Assembly (NCBI RefSeq): GCF_013409365.1
Contig: NZ_JACCBA010000001.1
Coordinates: forward strand, 8,246,001 to 8,310,000
From: Actinomadura luteofluorescens
Lineage (GTDB): Bacteria; Actinomycetota; Actinomycetes; Streptosporangiales; Streptosporangiaceae
Length of the DNA: 64,000 bases
Direction: 5' to 3'
In this document: piece by piece, positions 17,213 to 25,725 of the stretch
Numbering within the stretch: the first letter of the stretch is position 1
Layout of the letters: each line of letters begins with the position of its first letter
The notes under the pieces: model-generated
Database searches by the model: none
Seen by the model: the letters and a program-made list of their open reading frames with translations, nothing else
Told to the model about the DNA's origin: nothing
Made by a program: the position numbers and the translations under genes

Positions 17213-17523
17213 AGACGGGAATCCTCGCCGAGGCAGCCGGCGAGGGGTCCGAGGACCCCGAGACCGTCCGCACGCGCCGCAACCGCTCGACCGTGCACCC
17301 GCGCCCGCGAGGACGTCCTGGAAGATCCGGCCACCTGCGCAGTCGCCAGGCGCGCCGCCAGCCGATGACAGGCGGCCCGAACGTGAACTCACTCGAGGGC
17401 AGGACCACAGTGGTCACCGGGGACTGCGTGCGGCGCCGGGCGGGCCGCCGCCGACTGCTGGTCGGCTTGACCGTCCGGTAACGGCCTGACCGTCCGGTCA
17501 CCCCAGGAGAGGAAGACGACAGC
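17213..17523 (+). other. Decayed coding remnant and tandem dyads
   Basis: A frame opening at GTG 17211 contains, after unrelated residues, NSLEGRTTVVTG, which looks like the first strand of a short-chain dehydrogenase and then breaks off. I read it as a deletion scar where gcvPB or another catabolic gene once stood. The last 60 bp hold two tandem dyads upstream of the GntR gene. Confidence 0.4.
17468..17500. promoter_or_regulatory. Tandem inverted repeats TGACCG-TC-CGGT(A/C)A
   Basis: Two copies 19 bp apart (17468-17481 and 17487-17500). The second has perfect six-base arms TGACCG and CGGTCA around TC; the first differs at one base. They end about 23 bp before the GntR start and could be an autoregulatory operator. 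They differ from the TGCTGTATACAGCA palindrome, so two different regulators may be involved. Confidence 0.45.
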
Positions 17524-18180
17524 ATGCCGATCGACCGCCGCCCCCTTCGCGAACAGATCAAGGACGAGATCCTCGACCGGCTGGGCAAGGGGGAGTTCGC
17601 CCCCGAACAGGCGATCAACGAGATGGTGCTGGCCGCGGACCTCGGCGTCAGCCGCACCCCGCTCCGCGAGGCGCTCATCGGGCTGGAGCGCGAGGGCATC
17701 ATCGTCAGCGAGCGCGGCAAGGGGTTCCGGTTCGCCCCGATGAGCGCGAAGGAGTTCGACGACCTCACCACGATCGTCGCCGCGCTGGAGTCCCTGGCGC
17801 TGGAGTCGACCGACCCCGAGTTCCTGCACGCGGTCGCCCCGCGCCTCCTGGAGGAGGCCCGCGCGTTCTCCGTCCCCGAGGCGGAGCACGCCGTGATAGA
17901 GCGCTACGACGACGCCTGGCACGATCTCCTGCTCTCCGGCTGCCCCAACGAGCGGCTGATGGACCTCATCACCTCGCTGAAGCTCACCATGCACCGCTAC
18001 GAGCGCGTCGTGGTCGGCGACTGGGAGGTGCTGGAACGCTCGGCCGAGGAGCACGAGCGGATCGCCGAACGCCTGGTCGACGCGGACGTCGAGGGGGCCG
18101 TCGAGGCCCTGAAGGCCAACTGGCAGAGCGGCAAGGACAGGATCCTCGCGCGCCTCAGATGGCATGGGCCAGCCGAATGA
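17524..18180 (+). CDS. GntR-family regulator with FCD ligand domain
   Basis: 218 residues, AGGAGAGGA ribosome site. Winged helix at residues about 8-70 (AINEMVLAADLGVSRTPLREAL, then EGIIVSERGKGFRFAP), then the all-helical FCD domain whose metal ligands are probably Asp and His residues in RYDDAWHDLLL and EEHERIAERLV. FCD regulators sense amino acids, organic acids or acyl compounds. It probably controls gcvPA and the divergent transporter through the palindrome at 15777. Confidence 0.9.
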   Translation: MPIDRRPLREQIKDEILDRLGKGEFAPEQAINEMVLAADLGVSRTPLREALIGLEREGIIVSERGKGFRFAPMSAKEFDDLTTIVAALESLALESTDPEFLHAVAPRLLEEARAFSVPEAEHAVIERYDDAWHDLLLSGCPNERLMDLITSLKLTMHRYERVVVGDWEVLERSAEEHERIAERLVDADVEGAVEALKANWQSGKDRILARLRWHGPAE

Positions 18181-18727
18181 CTCGATCGTCGCGCCGCTTT
18201 GCTGCTACACATCTCCTTTCTCAGCGGCCCATGAGAAATTCGAAGGCGATGACGAGAGGTATCCCCAGGCGCGGAAAGTGATCTTGGGTCTCGGGGTCGC
18301 GACATTGGCGATGCGGGTCCGCGCGTTCCTCCTCCGCGCGGTGGGGTGGCTGGCCTTTCAGGGCATACGCCAGTAGCTCAATCTGGGCACCGCTCTGCCC
18401 GCGGCCCACAACACTCATGACATGGCTTGGAGCGCCGCCCGCGATCTACGTCGTCTTGGTCCTCAACCCCTAACACCCGCTGACCGAGACCGGGCGTCAG
18501 TGCCCGGCGTGCTGTGTGGTCGAGGAGGGCCGAATGCTCCGGTGGACCGCCTGCGGGCCGGTCCCCCTAGAGCACGCCACACCCGGCTGGCCCACATCGA
18601 CATCAGGGATTCGGTAGGCATCCCCACAGGGGCGGCCCACCGCATGCAGTACCGCGCGGTCGGAGGGCGCGCCTCCTCAGCCTGCCGCGCAGGTGGATCC
18701 AGGTGATCTTGTTTCACAAGGCCGCAG
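18181..18727. other. Geneless stretch, possible IS481 remnant
   Basis: About 550 bp without a convincing gene. One plus-strand frame near 18480-18560 reads LTETGR...CCVVEEGRMLRW, which resembles the first helices of an IS481 transposase and then decays. No inverted ends were found. Confidence 0.3.
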
Positions 18728-19381
18728 TCATGGTCGTTCTCCTGGGGAAGGCCGGCGAGCCGAGTTTCGAGGGCGGGTGGCGGGCGGGTGATGCCGCAGG
18801 CCGGCCAGGAGGGCATGAAGGGCTTCGGCGGCGGTGTGCCGGGCTTCGGACGGGTCGGGGGCAGCGCCAGCGGTCATTGCCGCTTCGCAGAGAGCGCTGA
18901 AGATCAGGCGTGTCAGCATCGGACCAGGCTCCACCGACAGTTCCTCGGCGTCGTTCAAGCCGTCAAGGAGCGACTGCAGCGCGGGCAGCCCCATCTGTTC
19001 GTCCAGTTCCCGGCAGCGCTCGGCGCCCAGCGCCGCGGGGGCCTGCTGGAGCAGTGACCGGTGCGCGGCATCGGTGACGGTTCCCTCGAGGTAGGCATCC
19101 AGCGCGGCGTCCAGCCGAGGCCAGGGCCGGTCATGTCGCATGGCCGCAGCGGCGACGTCCTCCGCGAGGCGCTCCTGGCGGTCGCGGAACACGGCCTCGA
19201 ACAGGTGGGCCTTGTCGGTGAAGTGGTAGTAGACCGTCCCCTTGCTGACGCGGGCCGCCTGGGCGACGTCATCGATCGTGGTCGCGGTGAACCCCTGATC
19301 GGCGAAGAGTGCTGCGGCCGCATCGAGCACCGCGCTCCTGGTGAGTTCCTTGTACTCGGCTCTGCGGCCCTTGACGGTCAT
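18728..19381 (-). CDS. TetR-family transcriptional repressor
   Basis: 217 residues. N-terminal helix-turn-helix TIDDVAQAARVSKGTVYYHFTDK at residues about 36-58 fits the TetR family; the C-terminal part is a helical ligand domain without further clues. It is divergent from the alpha/beta hydrolase gene with only 25 bp between start codons, so both are almost certainly regulated from one operator that overlaps their starts. Confidence 0.92.
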   Translation of the reverse strand: MTVKGRRAEYKELTRSAVLDAAAALFADQGFTATTIDDVAQAARVSKGTVYYHFTDKAHLFEAVFRDRQERLAEDVAAAAMRHDRPWPRLDAALDAYLEGTVTDAAHRSLLQQAPAALGAERCRELDEQMGLPALQSLLDGLNDAEELSVEPGPMLTRLIFSALCEAAMTAGAAPDPSEARHTAAEALHALLAGLRHHPPATRPRNSARRPSPGERP

Positions 19382-19393
19382 GCGGTCTACGAT

Positions 19394-19415
19394 ATAGTCC
19401 CTGACTATGAGTCAG
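19394..19415. promoter_or_regulatory. Overlapping dyads at the TetR/hydrolase divergent start
   Basis: ATAGTC-N3-GACTAT at 19394-19408 and CTGACT-ATG-AGTCAG at 19401-19415 share their middle arm. The ATG in the centre of the second dyad is the start codon of the hydrolase. A bound TetR dimer would cover the translation start region, and with a 25-bp gap the hydrolase transcript is likely to have little or no leader. Confidence 0.6.
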
Positions 19416-20270
19416 TTTACGACTGCCGGTCAAAATACTCTGGAGACGTCGAAGGGCACTGTCGGCTACTGGACGAACGGCGAGGGCCCTGGGCCCGCCG
19501 TGGTCTTCCTGCAGGGCTTCCTCGCCGGACCGGATGTCTGGTCGCCGGTGGTCGCCGAACTCGCCGGACGGCACCGGTGCTTCACGGTCGACTGGCCGTT
19601 CGGCGCGCACGACCGACCGATGCGGGCCGACGCCGACCTCTCCCCGCCCGGAGTGGCCGAACTGGTGGTCGAGGTGCTGGACCGGCTGGGCGAATCCAGC
19701 GCCGTCCTCGTCGGCAACGACAGCGGCGGTGTCATCGCGCAACTGGTCACGGCCGCACATCCCGACCGCGTCGCCGCGCTGGCGCTGGTGGCCTGCGACG
19801 CCTTCGAGGTCTTTCCGCCCGGGGTCTACCGGCTGCTGTTCCGCTTGGCCTCCGTCCCCGGGGTGGTGCGGGCGATGGCCGCCGCGATGAATGTTCCGGC
19901 CATCGCCCGCTCGCGGGTGGGGTTCGGAGCGGTCTTGGAGCACTGTCCCGGCTCGGTGCGGCACTGGGTCGCTCCGCTGGCCGCAGACCCGGGTGTCCGC
20001 CGCGACATCACCAAACTCATGACCGGGGCGTCCAGCGCCCAGACCCTCGCCGCCGCCCGCGCCTTCGGCGGGTACGACCGGCCCGTCCTGGTCGTCTGGG
20101 CCGATCGCGACCGGCTCTTCCCCCTTGCGCTCGGCCGGCGGCTGGCCCGGGCCTTCCCCTCCGGCCGCCTCGAAGTGATCAAGAATTCGGGGACCTTCGT
20201 CCCGCACGACCAGCCCGCGCGGCTCGCCGAACTGCTCGCGGGCTTCCTGGCCGAACAGGACCTCCGGTGA
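19407..20270 (+). CDS. Alpha/beta hydrolase with Asp nucleophile (epoxide hydrolase or dehalogenase type)
   Basis: 287 residues. Oxyanion segment VVFLQGFLAGPDVW, nucleophile elbow LVGNDSGGVIAQL with Asp105 in the place of the usual Ser, acid in VVWADRDRLFP and histidine in FVPHDQPARLAELLAGFL. Asp at the elbow is the mark of epoxide hydrolases and haloalkane dehalogenases. The control by a divergent TetR suggests a role in handling a toxic small molecule. Leader appears very short. Confidence 0.85.
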   Translation: MSQFTTAGQNTLETSKGTVGYWTNGEGPGPAVVFLQGFLAGPDVWSPVVAELAGRHRCFTVDWPFGAHDRPMRADADLSPPGVAELVVEVLDRLGESSAVLVGNDSGGVIAQLVTAAHPDRVAALALVACDAFEVFPPGVYRLLFRLASVPGVVRAMAAAMNVPAIARSRVGFGAVLEHCPGSVRHWVAPLAADPGVRRDITKLMTGASSAQTLAAARAFGGYDRPVLVVWADRDRLFPLALGRRLARAFPSGRLEVIKNSGTFVPHDQPARLAELLAGFLAEQDLR

Positions 20271-20725
20271 CCCCCGAAGAGTTTCCCGCCGCCTTCGCCG
20301 CGGGCTGGGCACTGCCCAAACCCGACGCGTTCCTGGACTACTTCCGCCCGCTCATCGCTCCGGACGCGACGTTCACCCAGCCCATGTTCCCGGCCGCCCA
20401 CGGCGTGACCGCCATCGAGAGCATGTTCCGGCGCCTGTTCGCCCTGTTCCCCGACATGGCGCTCATGGTCGTCCACACCGCCGTCGAGGCCGACACCGCC
20501 TACATCGAGTCCCTCTGCACCGCGAGCCTCGGCCGCGGACCCGTCGAGTTCCCCGTCTGCGACCGATTCACCCTCGCCGACGGCGCTATCAGAGCGCGCC
20601 ACTCCTTCGCCGACCCGCTTCCACTCCTGCTCACCGGGCTGCGCCGCCCCTCCGCCTGGCCTCGCCTCCTCTGCAGCCGCCTCCCCGCACCCAGCACGAA
20701 GGATGCTCGTGCAGGAGAGGCCTAG
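20267..20725 (+). CDS. SnoaL-like (NTF2-fold) protein
   Basis: 152 residues, GTG start overlapping the hydrolase stop (GTGA). Pattern fits a SnoaL-like cone fold: ALPKPDAFLDYFRPLIAPDATFTQP, FRRLFALFPDMALMVVHTAVEADTAYIES and CDRFTLADGAIRARHSFADPLPLL. Members include cyclases, isomerases and binding proteins. Coupled to the hydrolase, so it probably acts in the same detoxification or small-molecule step. The last 30 residues are arginine/proline-rich and may not be conserved. Confidence 0.75.
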   Translation: MTPEEFPAAFAAGWALPKPDAFLDYFRPLIAPDATFTQPMFPAAHGVTAIESMFRRLFALFPDMALMVVHTAVEADTAYIESLCTASLGRGPVEFPVCDRFTLADGAIRARHSFADPLPLLLTGLRRPSAWPRLLCSRLPAPSTKDARAGEA

Positions 20726-21002
20726 CCGCTGAGGGCCCAGGCGCTGTGCCCGATCACTCTCACCGCACCATGATCCGCCCTGGTGTCCCGCAACCGGCGA
20801 CCCAGACTTCCGTCGGCCCACCCGGCGACCCATAAGGTTCGTGGTCGAACGCCGCCCCTCTGCCCGGGACCGGCATAGAGGGCGCCTCTATTGACGGGGA
20901 TTCTGGCTCAGCAATGAGCGAACCTCTCGGCCCGTCGGGGATGTCCGTCATTAGCCTGCCACGGCCGCAAGCTTCCGGATCACCACCCCACCCACACGAT
21001 CT

Positions 21003-21683
21003 TCAGGACGGTCCCCGTCGCGCGGCCGGCTTTTGGTCATGCGGCTGGAGATAGGTCAGGACGGCGCGAACCCGGCGATGGTCGTCGGTGCTGTCCGCGG
21101 GCAGGTCGAGCTTGGTGAAAATCGAGTTGATGTGCTTGCCGACGACCTTCTCGCTGATGGTGAGCGAGGTGGTGATGGCGGCGTTGGAGCGGCCCTCGGC
21201 CATCAGGGCGAGGACTTCGCGTTCGCGGGGGGTGAGCCGGGTCAGCGGGTCGTGACGGCGGGTGAGCAGTTGCCGGACGACTTCGGGGTCGATCACGCAG
21301 CCCCCGGCGGCGACCCGCTCGACGCCGTCGACGAATTCGGCTACGTCCAGGATGCGGTCCTTGAGTAGATAGCCGACCCCGCCGGAGTCGGTCGATTCCA
21401 GGAGTTTGGCGGCGTAGGCGGTGGCGACGTACTGGCTGAGGACGAGGACGGGCAGGCCCGGGTGCCGTAGACGCAGATCGACCGCCGCGTGCAGCCCTTC
21501 GTCGGTGAACGTGGGCGGCATACGCACATCGGTGACGACCACGTCGGGGCGTTCGTCGTCGACGGCGGCAGCCAGTGCGATGGCATCACCGACGGCTACC
21601 ACGGTGTGGTTGAACCGGGCGAGGAGGGCGACCAGGCCCTCGCGCAGGAGGACCGCATCGTCGGCAAGGACTATGCGCAGCAT
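21003..21683 (-). CDS. NarL/LuxR-type response regulator
   Basis: 226 residues. Receiver with acidic pair LADDAVLLREG, phosphoacceptor Asp52 in VVVTDVRMPP and the lysine in GYLLKDRI. C-terminal LuxR helix-turn-helix with LTPREREVLALMAEGRSNAAI and VGKHINSIFTKLDL. Downstream partner of the histidine kinase, 12 nt away; the pair likely controls the divergent ABC exporter. Confidence 0.94.
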   Translation of the reverse strand: MLRIVLADDAVLLREGLVALLARFNHTVVAVGDAIALAAAVDDERPDVVVTDVRMPPTFTDEGLHAAVDLRLRHPGLPVLVLSQYVATAYAAKLLESTDSGGVGYLLKDRILDVAEFVDGVERVAAGGCVIDPEVVRQLLTRRHDPLTRLTPREREVLALMAEGRSNAAITTSLTISEKVVGKHINSIFTKLDLPADSTDDHRRVRAVLTYLQPHDQKPAARRGPS

Positions 21684-21695
21684 CCGGCTACTCCG

Positions 21696-22928
21696 TTATC
21701 CAGTGCATGGCAGTTCCAGCCGCAGGATGGTCGGTCCGCCGGGCGGACTGGACAGGGCCAGCGTGCCGCCGTACGCGTCGACCCGGTCGGCCAGGCCTGC
21801 CAAGCCGGTGCCGGCGGTGGGGTCCGCGCCACCGATCCCGTTGTCGCGCACCTTGATATCGAGGCGGGCGTTGGTGAGGCCGCCGGTGATGGATACCTGG
21901 GTTGCGGTGGAGTGTTTGGCGGCGTTGGACAGCGCTTCGGCGACGACGAAGTACGCCGTCGACTCCACTGCGGTCGGCAGGCGGTGGGGCACGTCGACCG
22001 TGACGGTGACCGGGACCGTCGCGCGGTCGGCCAGTTCGGCGACCGCGGCGGGAAGGCCGAGGTCGGTGAGGACGTGCGGGTGGATGCCGCGGATCAGCTC
22101 GCGCAGCTCGGCCAGGGCGGCTTTGGCCTCCTCTGCGGCCTGGTCGACGAGTGCCCGCGCGGCTTCGGGGCGATCGTCGAACTCCAACTGGGCGCCGACC
22201 AGCGTCATGCCCAGCGCGAGCAGGCGTTGCTGTGCGCCGTCGTGCAGGTCGCGTTCGATGCGGCGGCGCTCGACCTCGAACGCGTCGACCAGCCGTGCGC
22301 GTGAGCGGGTGAGCATGCGGACTGTCTCGCCGGATCCCGGCGCCAGCAGCAGGTGGGCAACTTTGGCGTGGGCGATCGCGGCGACGGGCACGGCGTAGAC
22401 GGCGAAGAACCCGACGACCACCAGCGCCAGCGCCCCGAGCGCGCCGATCAGCACGGCGACGACGACATCGGTGCCGGTGGCCGGATCCGTCGGGGCGCGG
22501 GTCGTGGTCAGGTTGACCGACATCAGGGCCAGGACGGGGGAGGACAGGAGGAGGACCGCGGCCAAATCGAGCACCAGCAGCACGGTGGCGTGCAGCCCGA
22601 GGTAGGCCAGTTCCCGCCAGGTCACGGCTTCCGCGTACCGGAAGCGCAGCCACGCAATGGGCCCCGGCCGGTCGGGGCGGACGTGCGGGTCCTGCAACGG
22701 TGCCCCGCCGAGCAGGACCACCCGCCGCCGCTCCAGCGCCACGAGAGGGCGCGTGAGCGCCGGTGCCGCGACCACGGCGCCAAGTACGAGCGCTGCGGGA
22801 AGCCACACTAGACAGAGTGCGCCGAGCATGGCACCAGAGAGCACGTAGGCGACGGTCCGTAGAAGCCATAGCGAGGCGAAGAAGCGCAGCGGGTTGCCCC
22901 GCAACGCCTCCCATGCCGTATCCGCCAT
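21696..22928 (-). CDS. Sensor histidine kinase (NarX/DesK-like, HisKA_3)
   Basis: 410 residues from ATG (MADTAWEAL); a longer upstream frame runs into the promoter region. Four or more membrane segments occupy residues about 20-200, with no large external domain, so an intramembrane-sensing type is likely. Dimerisation motif ERRRIERDLHDGAQQRLLALG carries the phosphorylated His near residue 229; N-box ALSNAAKHS and G-box DNGIGGADP...GTGLAGLADRV follow. Divergent from the exporter genes, as in antibiotic-sensing modules. Confidence 0.93.
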   Translation of the reverse strand: MADTAWEALRGNPLRFFASLWLLRTVAYVLSGAMLGALCLVWLPAALVLGAVVAAPALTRPLVALERRRVVLLGGAPLQDPHVRPDRPGPIAWLRFRYAEAVTWRELAYLGLHATVLLVLDLAAVLLLSSPVLALMSVNLTTTRAPTDPATGTDVVVAVLIGALGALALVVVGFFAVYAVPVAAIAHAKVAHLLLAPGSGETVRMLTRSRARLVDAFEVERRRIERDLHDGAQQRLLALGMTLVGAQLEFDDRPEAARALVDQAAEEAKAALAELRELIRGIHPHVLTDLGLPAAVAELADRATVPVTVTVDVPHRLPTAVESTAYFVVAEALSNAAKHSTATQVSITGGLTNARLDIKVRDNGIGGADPTAGTGLAGLADRVDAYGGTLALSSPPGGPTILRLELPCTG

Positions 22929-23030
22929 GACCACCACCGTAGACGGCGGCGACGCCTGCGGGCATGGGTGCTGGCCCTCCCTCAAAGATGCGGGGGCACG
23001 CTCCTGTACCAAAGAGCGCTGGCGGCTTGT

Positions 23031-23618
23031 ATGGAGCTCGTGACGACTTCAATCGAGTGCCGGGGACTGCGTAAACGCTACGGACCGGCGGTCGCCGTCG
23101 ACGGGCTTTCGTTCGCGGTGGAGGCGGGCCGGGTGACCGGGTTCGTCGGGCCCAACGGGGCGGGCAAGTCCACGACGATGCGGATGATTCTCGGGCTGGA
23201 CGCGCCGGACGCCGGCACCGCACTGGTCTGTGGCAGGCCCTACCGAAGCCTGCGTAACCCGCTGCGCAGAGTCGGTGCGCTGCTGGACGCCGGCGCCCTC
23301 CATCCCGGGCGCCGGGCCCGTGACCATCTGCTGTGGATGGCTCAGTCCAACGGGATTTCGCCGAGGCGGGTGGACGAGGCGCTCGAGGCCGTCGGGTTGG
23401 CGTCGGTCGCCCGCCGCCGGGCCGGTGGCTTCTCGCTGGGGATGAGGCAGCGGTTGGGCATCGCCGCGGCGCTGCTCGGCGACGCGCCGGTGCTGCTGTT
23501 GGACGAGCCGGTCAACGGCCTCGATCCCGAGGGCATCCACTGGATCCGTGGGCTGCTGCGCGGGCTTGCCGGACAGGGCCGGGCGGTCTTCGTTTCCAGT
23601 CACCTGATGAGTGAACCC
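23031..23618 (+). pseudogene. ABC-2 exporter ATP-binding protein, 3' end deleted
   Basis: Clear ABC ATPase from MELVTTSIECRGLRKRYG: Walker A GPNGAGKSTT, signature FSLGMRQRLGIAAAL, Walker B VLLLDEPVNGLDP and switch FVSSHLMSE. The homology ends at 23615. The usual 80-120 C-terminal residues are replaced by an inverted copy of the downstream permease tail, in which the frame runs on nonsensically to 23750. The catalytic motifs are complete, but the protein would carry a foreign tail. Confidence 0.85.
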
Positions 23619-23964
23619 TGCGCAGCAGCCAATACCCGATCCCGAGGGCGGCGGCGGCGTAACCCTCGGCCGCGACGGCCGTGCGCGTCATCATCGGCAG
23701 CGCCGCGTTCCTCGCCCTCATCGCCCTGTTCAGCCTCGGCGTCGGGGTGATCGTGCGGCGTACCGCCGGAGCCATCACCACCGTCATGGCGTTGGTGTTC
23801 GTCCCCCAGATCGCCGCGCCTGCCCTGCCCGCGACAGCCGGCACCCGGCTGCTGGAGGTGACCCCGGTCGCGGGCATGTCCGTCGGATACCCCTGGAGCG
23901 GCGTGGCCGTACTCGCCGGTTACGCCGCCGCCGCCCTCGGGATCGGTATTGGCTGCTGCGCAGG
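23617..23964. repeat. Inverted duplication scar (48/47-bp arms)
   Basis: Bases 23617-23664 are the reverse complement of 23918-23964 except for one extra base. The right arm is the 3' end of the permease gene in its native orientation; the left arm is an inverted copy pasted onto the truncated ATPase gene. The left arm preserves the reading frame (on the minus strand it reads GIGYWLLRR), while the right arm has lost one base and is frameshifted. Confidence 0.85.
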
Positions 23965-23976
23965 CGCGACGCATGA
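23665..23976 (+). pseudogene. ABC-2 permease, C-terminal fragment
   Basis: Only the last 90 or so residues remain: VIIGSAAFLALIALFSLGVGVIVRRTAGA, two more membrane segments, and AVLAGYAAAALGIG. A one-base loss near 23946 shifts the final YWLLRRRDA into another frame, which ends at 23976. The N-terminal two thirds, and the end of the ATPase gene before it, are missing. Confidence 0.8.
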
Positions 23977-24698
23977 TCCTGCGCGCCGAATGGACGAAGC
24001 TGCACACGGTACGCAGTACCCCGTGGCTGCTACTGGCTGCCGCCACGTCAACGATCGGGCTGGGCGCCGCGACGGTCGCCCTGACGACCGGGTCCGACCT
24101 GGTAGCGGCCAGCCTCTCGGGCGTCTACTGCGGACAGATCGCCATCGTCGTGCTCGCTGTGCTGGCCATGACCAACGAATACGCCAGCGGCCTGGTCTCC
24201 ACCACCCTGGCCTGCACCCCGCGCCGGACCAGGGTCCTGCTCGCCAAGACGGCGACCGTCATCGCGACCGTCCTCAGCGCCGCGCTGGCCAGTGTGACCG
24301 GATCGCTGGTCGCCGCCCGGAGCCTGGCGGGAGACCAGGGCATCACCGTCACCAGCGGGCCGGCCCTGCGCGCGGCATTCGGTACCGTGCTCTACCTCAC
24401 CCTCGTCGCCCTGCTCAGCCTCGGCATCGCGACCGCGCTCCGGCACACCGCCGCAGCCCTCACCACCGTCCTGGGCCTGCTCTACCTCTTTCCGCTGCTC
24501 GCCCAGTTCATCGGCGACGAACGCTGGCACACCCGAATCGAGCGGTACGCACCGATGTCCGCCGGACTGGCCGTGCAGTCGACCACCAACCTAGGCGACC
24601 TGCCCATCGGCCCATGGACCGGTCTCGGCGTCCTGGCCGCCTACGCCGGCGCCGCCCTGCTGCTGGGCGCGGTCCTGTTCACCACCCGCGACGCGTGA
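23973..24698 (+). CDS. ABC-2 type exporter permease
   Basis: 241 residues from ATG (MILRAEWTKLHTV), which overlaps the stop of the broken permease (ATGA). About six membrane segments; MTNEYASGLVSTTLACTPRR is a typical coupling-helix region, and AFGTVLYLTLVALLSLGIATALRHTAAA matches the homologous segment of the upstream fragment. Intact itself, but its partner ATPase and sister permease are damaged. Confidence 0.85.
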   Translation: MILRAEWTKLHTVRSTPWLLLAAATSTIGLGAATVALTTGSDLVAASLSGVYCGQIAIVVLAVLAMTNEYASGLVSTTLACTPRRTRVLLAKTATVIATVLSAALASVTGSLVAARSLAGDQGITVTSGPALRAAFGTVLYLTLVALLSLGIATALRHTAAALTTVLGLLYLFPLLAQFIGDERWHTRIERYAPMSAGLAVQSTTNLGDLPIGPWTGLGVLAAYAGAALLLGAVLFTTRDA

Positions 24699-24710
24699 AA
24701 GGAAACGCCA

Positions 24711-24815
24711 ATGAACAAACGAACTCTCACGATCATCGGAGTCGCCACCCTGGCTGGCATCGCGCTCCTGCTGGTCCTCAGCGGGCTCCTTCCGCTGACG
24801 ACGCAGGGCCCGTGA
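24711..24815 (+). CDS. 34-residue single-pass membrane peptide
   Basis: A small gene 12 bp after the permease, with AAAGGAAA upstream of ATG. It encodes a short basic N-terminus, MNKRTL, then one strongly hydrophobic segment, TIIGVATLAGIALLLVLSGL, and LPLTTQGP at the end. The size, ribosome site and position in the operon argue for a real small membrane subunit or regulator of the exporter. No known family recognised. Confidence 0.55.
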   Translation: MNKRTLTIIGVATLAGIALLLVLSGLLPLTTQGP

Positions 24816-24965
24816 GGCAGATCGGCGACCTCACGCGCGGACCAGCCCCGCACCTCTGCCGGATCAGCACCGCGCCACATCCGCCGGCAGCACCTGCAAC
24901 GTGGCTACAAACGCCAATGCCATACTCTCTCGCCGCTCCACGACCGCGCTGGGTCGGCGTCCCCA

Positions 24966-25725
24966 TTAGCCCGCTGGTGCAACCAGCAGCGGCATGCCGC
25001 CGTCGGGGCCGGGGGAGCCGTCGACCACGCTCAGCGTGGCGATCAGCGCGCAACCCGCGCTGGCCACCGCAGTGACCTGGTCGTCGCTCATGTTCGAACG
25101 GCGCGTGCGCAAGCACGTCCACACCGTACCGGGCCACCGTGACCGCGCCGGCGGACGTCGAGGCGTGCGCGACCACGGGCAACCCGTGCTCGTGCGCGCG
25201 GCGTACCAGCGCCTCAATGGTCGCGGCGTCCAACGTCGGGATGTCCAGCAGGGAACCCGACCCGTCGTCGAGGACGACCTTGAGGTGTGTCGCGCCCTCT
25301 TCCAGACGCGCCTCGACGAAGGAAGCCGCGTCCGCCGGCCCGGTGACGTACGGCAGGGGCTCGTACGCCATCGTGGGATGGCCTCCGGGCGCGGTCGCCC
25401 CGACACTGGAAGTGCACAGGTCAGCCCGGACGGGACCCGAGCCCCGCGCGGCCGCGCCGACGGCCGCCCGCTCAGGCTCGATGACCTCCGGCTTGCTGAA
25501 CTGGTCGATCAGGGTGGTGACACCGAACACCGCGGCCAGTTGCGTACATCCCGGCAGCAGATGGACATGCGCGTCGATGAGTCCCGGCAGCAGCGTCCCG
25601 CCGCGTCCGTCGACCAGCACGTCGTCCGCGCCCTGGACGGAGGCGTCGCCGACGGCGTCGATCCGGTCGTCGGCGATTCGCGCGTGTGTGGCTTCGAGGA
25701 CTCCGCGGCCGTCGAAGATGCGCAC
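24966..25725 (-). pseudogene. Amidohydrolase, frameshifted and 3'-truncated
   Basis: N-terminal 210 residues are a good amidohydrolase: MRIFDGRGV, PGLIDAHVHLLPG (HxH), THLKVVLDDGSG with the carbamylated-lysine position, and GLPVVAHAST. At about 25095 the frame shifts (after LAHAPFEH) and continues in another frame as DDQVTAVASAGCALIATLSVVDG, stopping at 24966. The last 100-150 residues, including the final metal Asp, are absent. It is not expected to be active. Confidence 0.8.

Noticed and set aside
18440..18480. CCTCAACCCC similar to the outer end of the 37-bp Tn3-type repeat
   Set aside because: Match is limited to about 12 bases and does not continue to the TAAG end.
21003..24815. Calling the exporter a specific antibiotic-resistance system
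   Set aside because: The two-component/ABC layout is common, no substrate-specific motif is visible, and the transporter is partly deleted.
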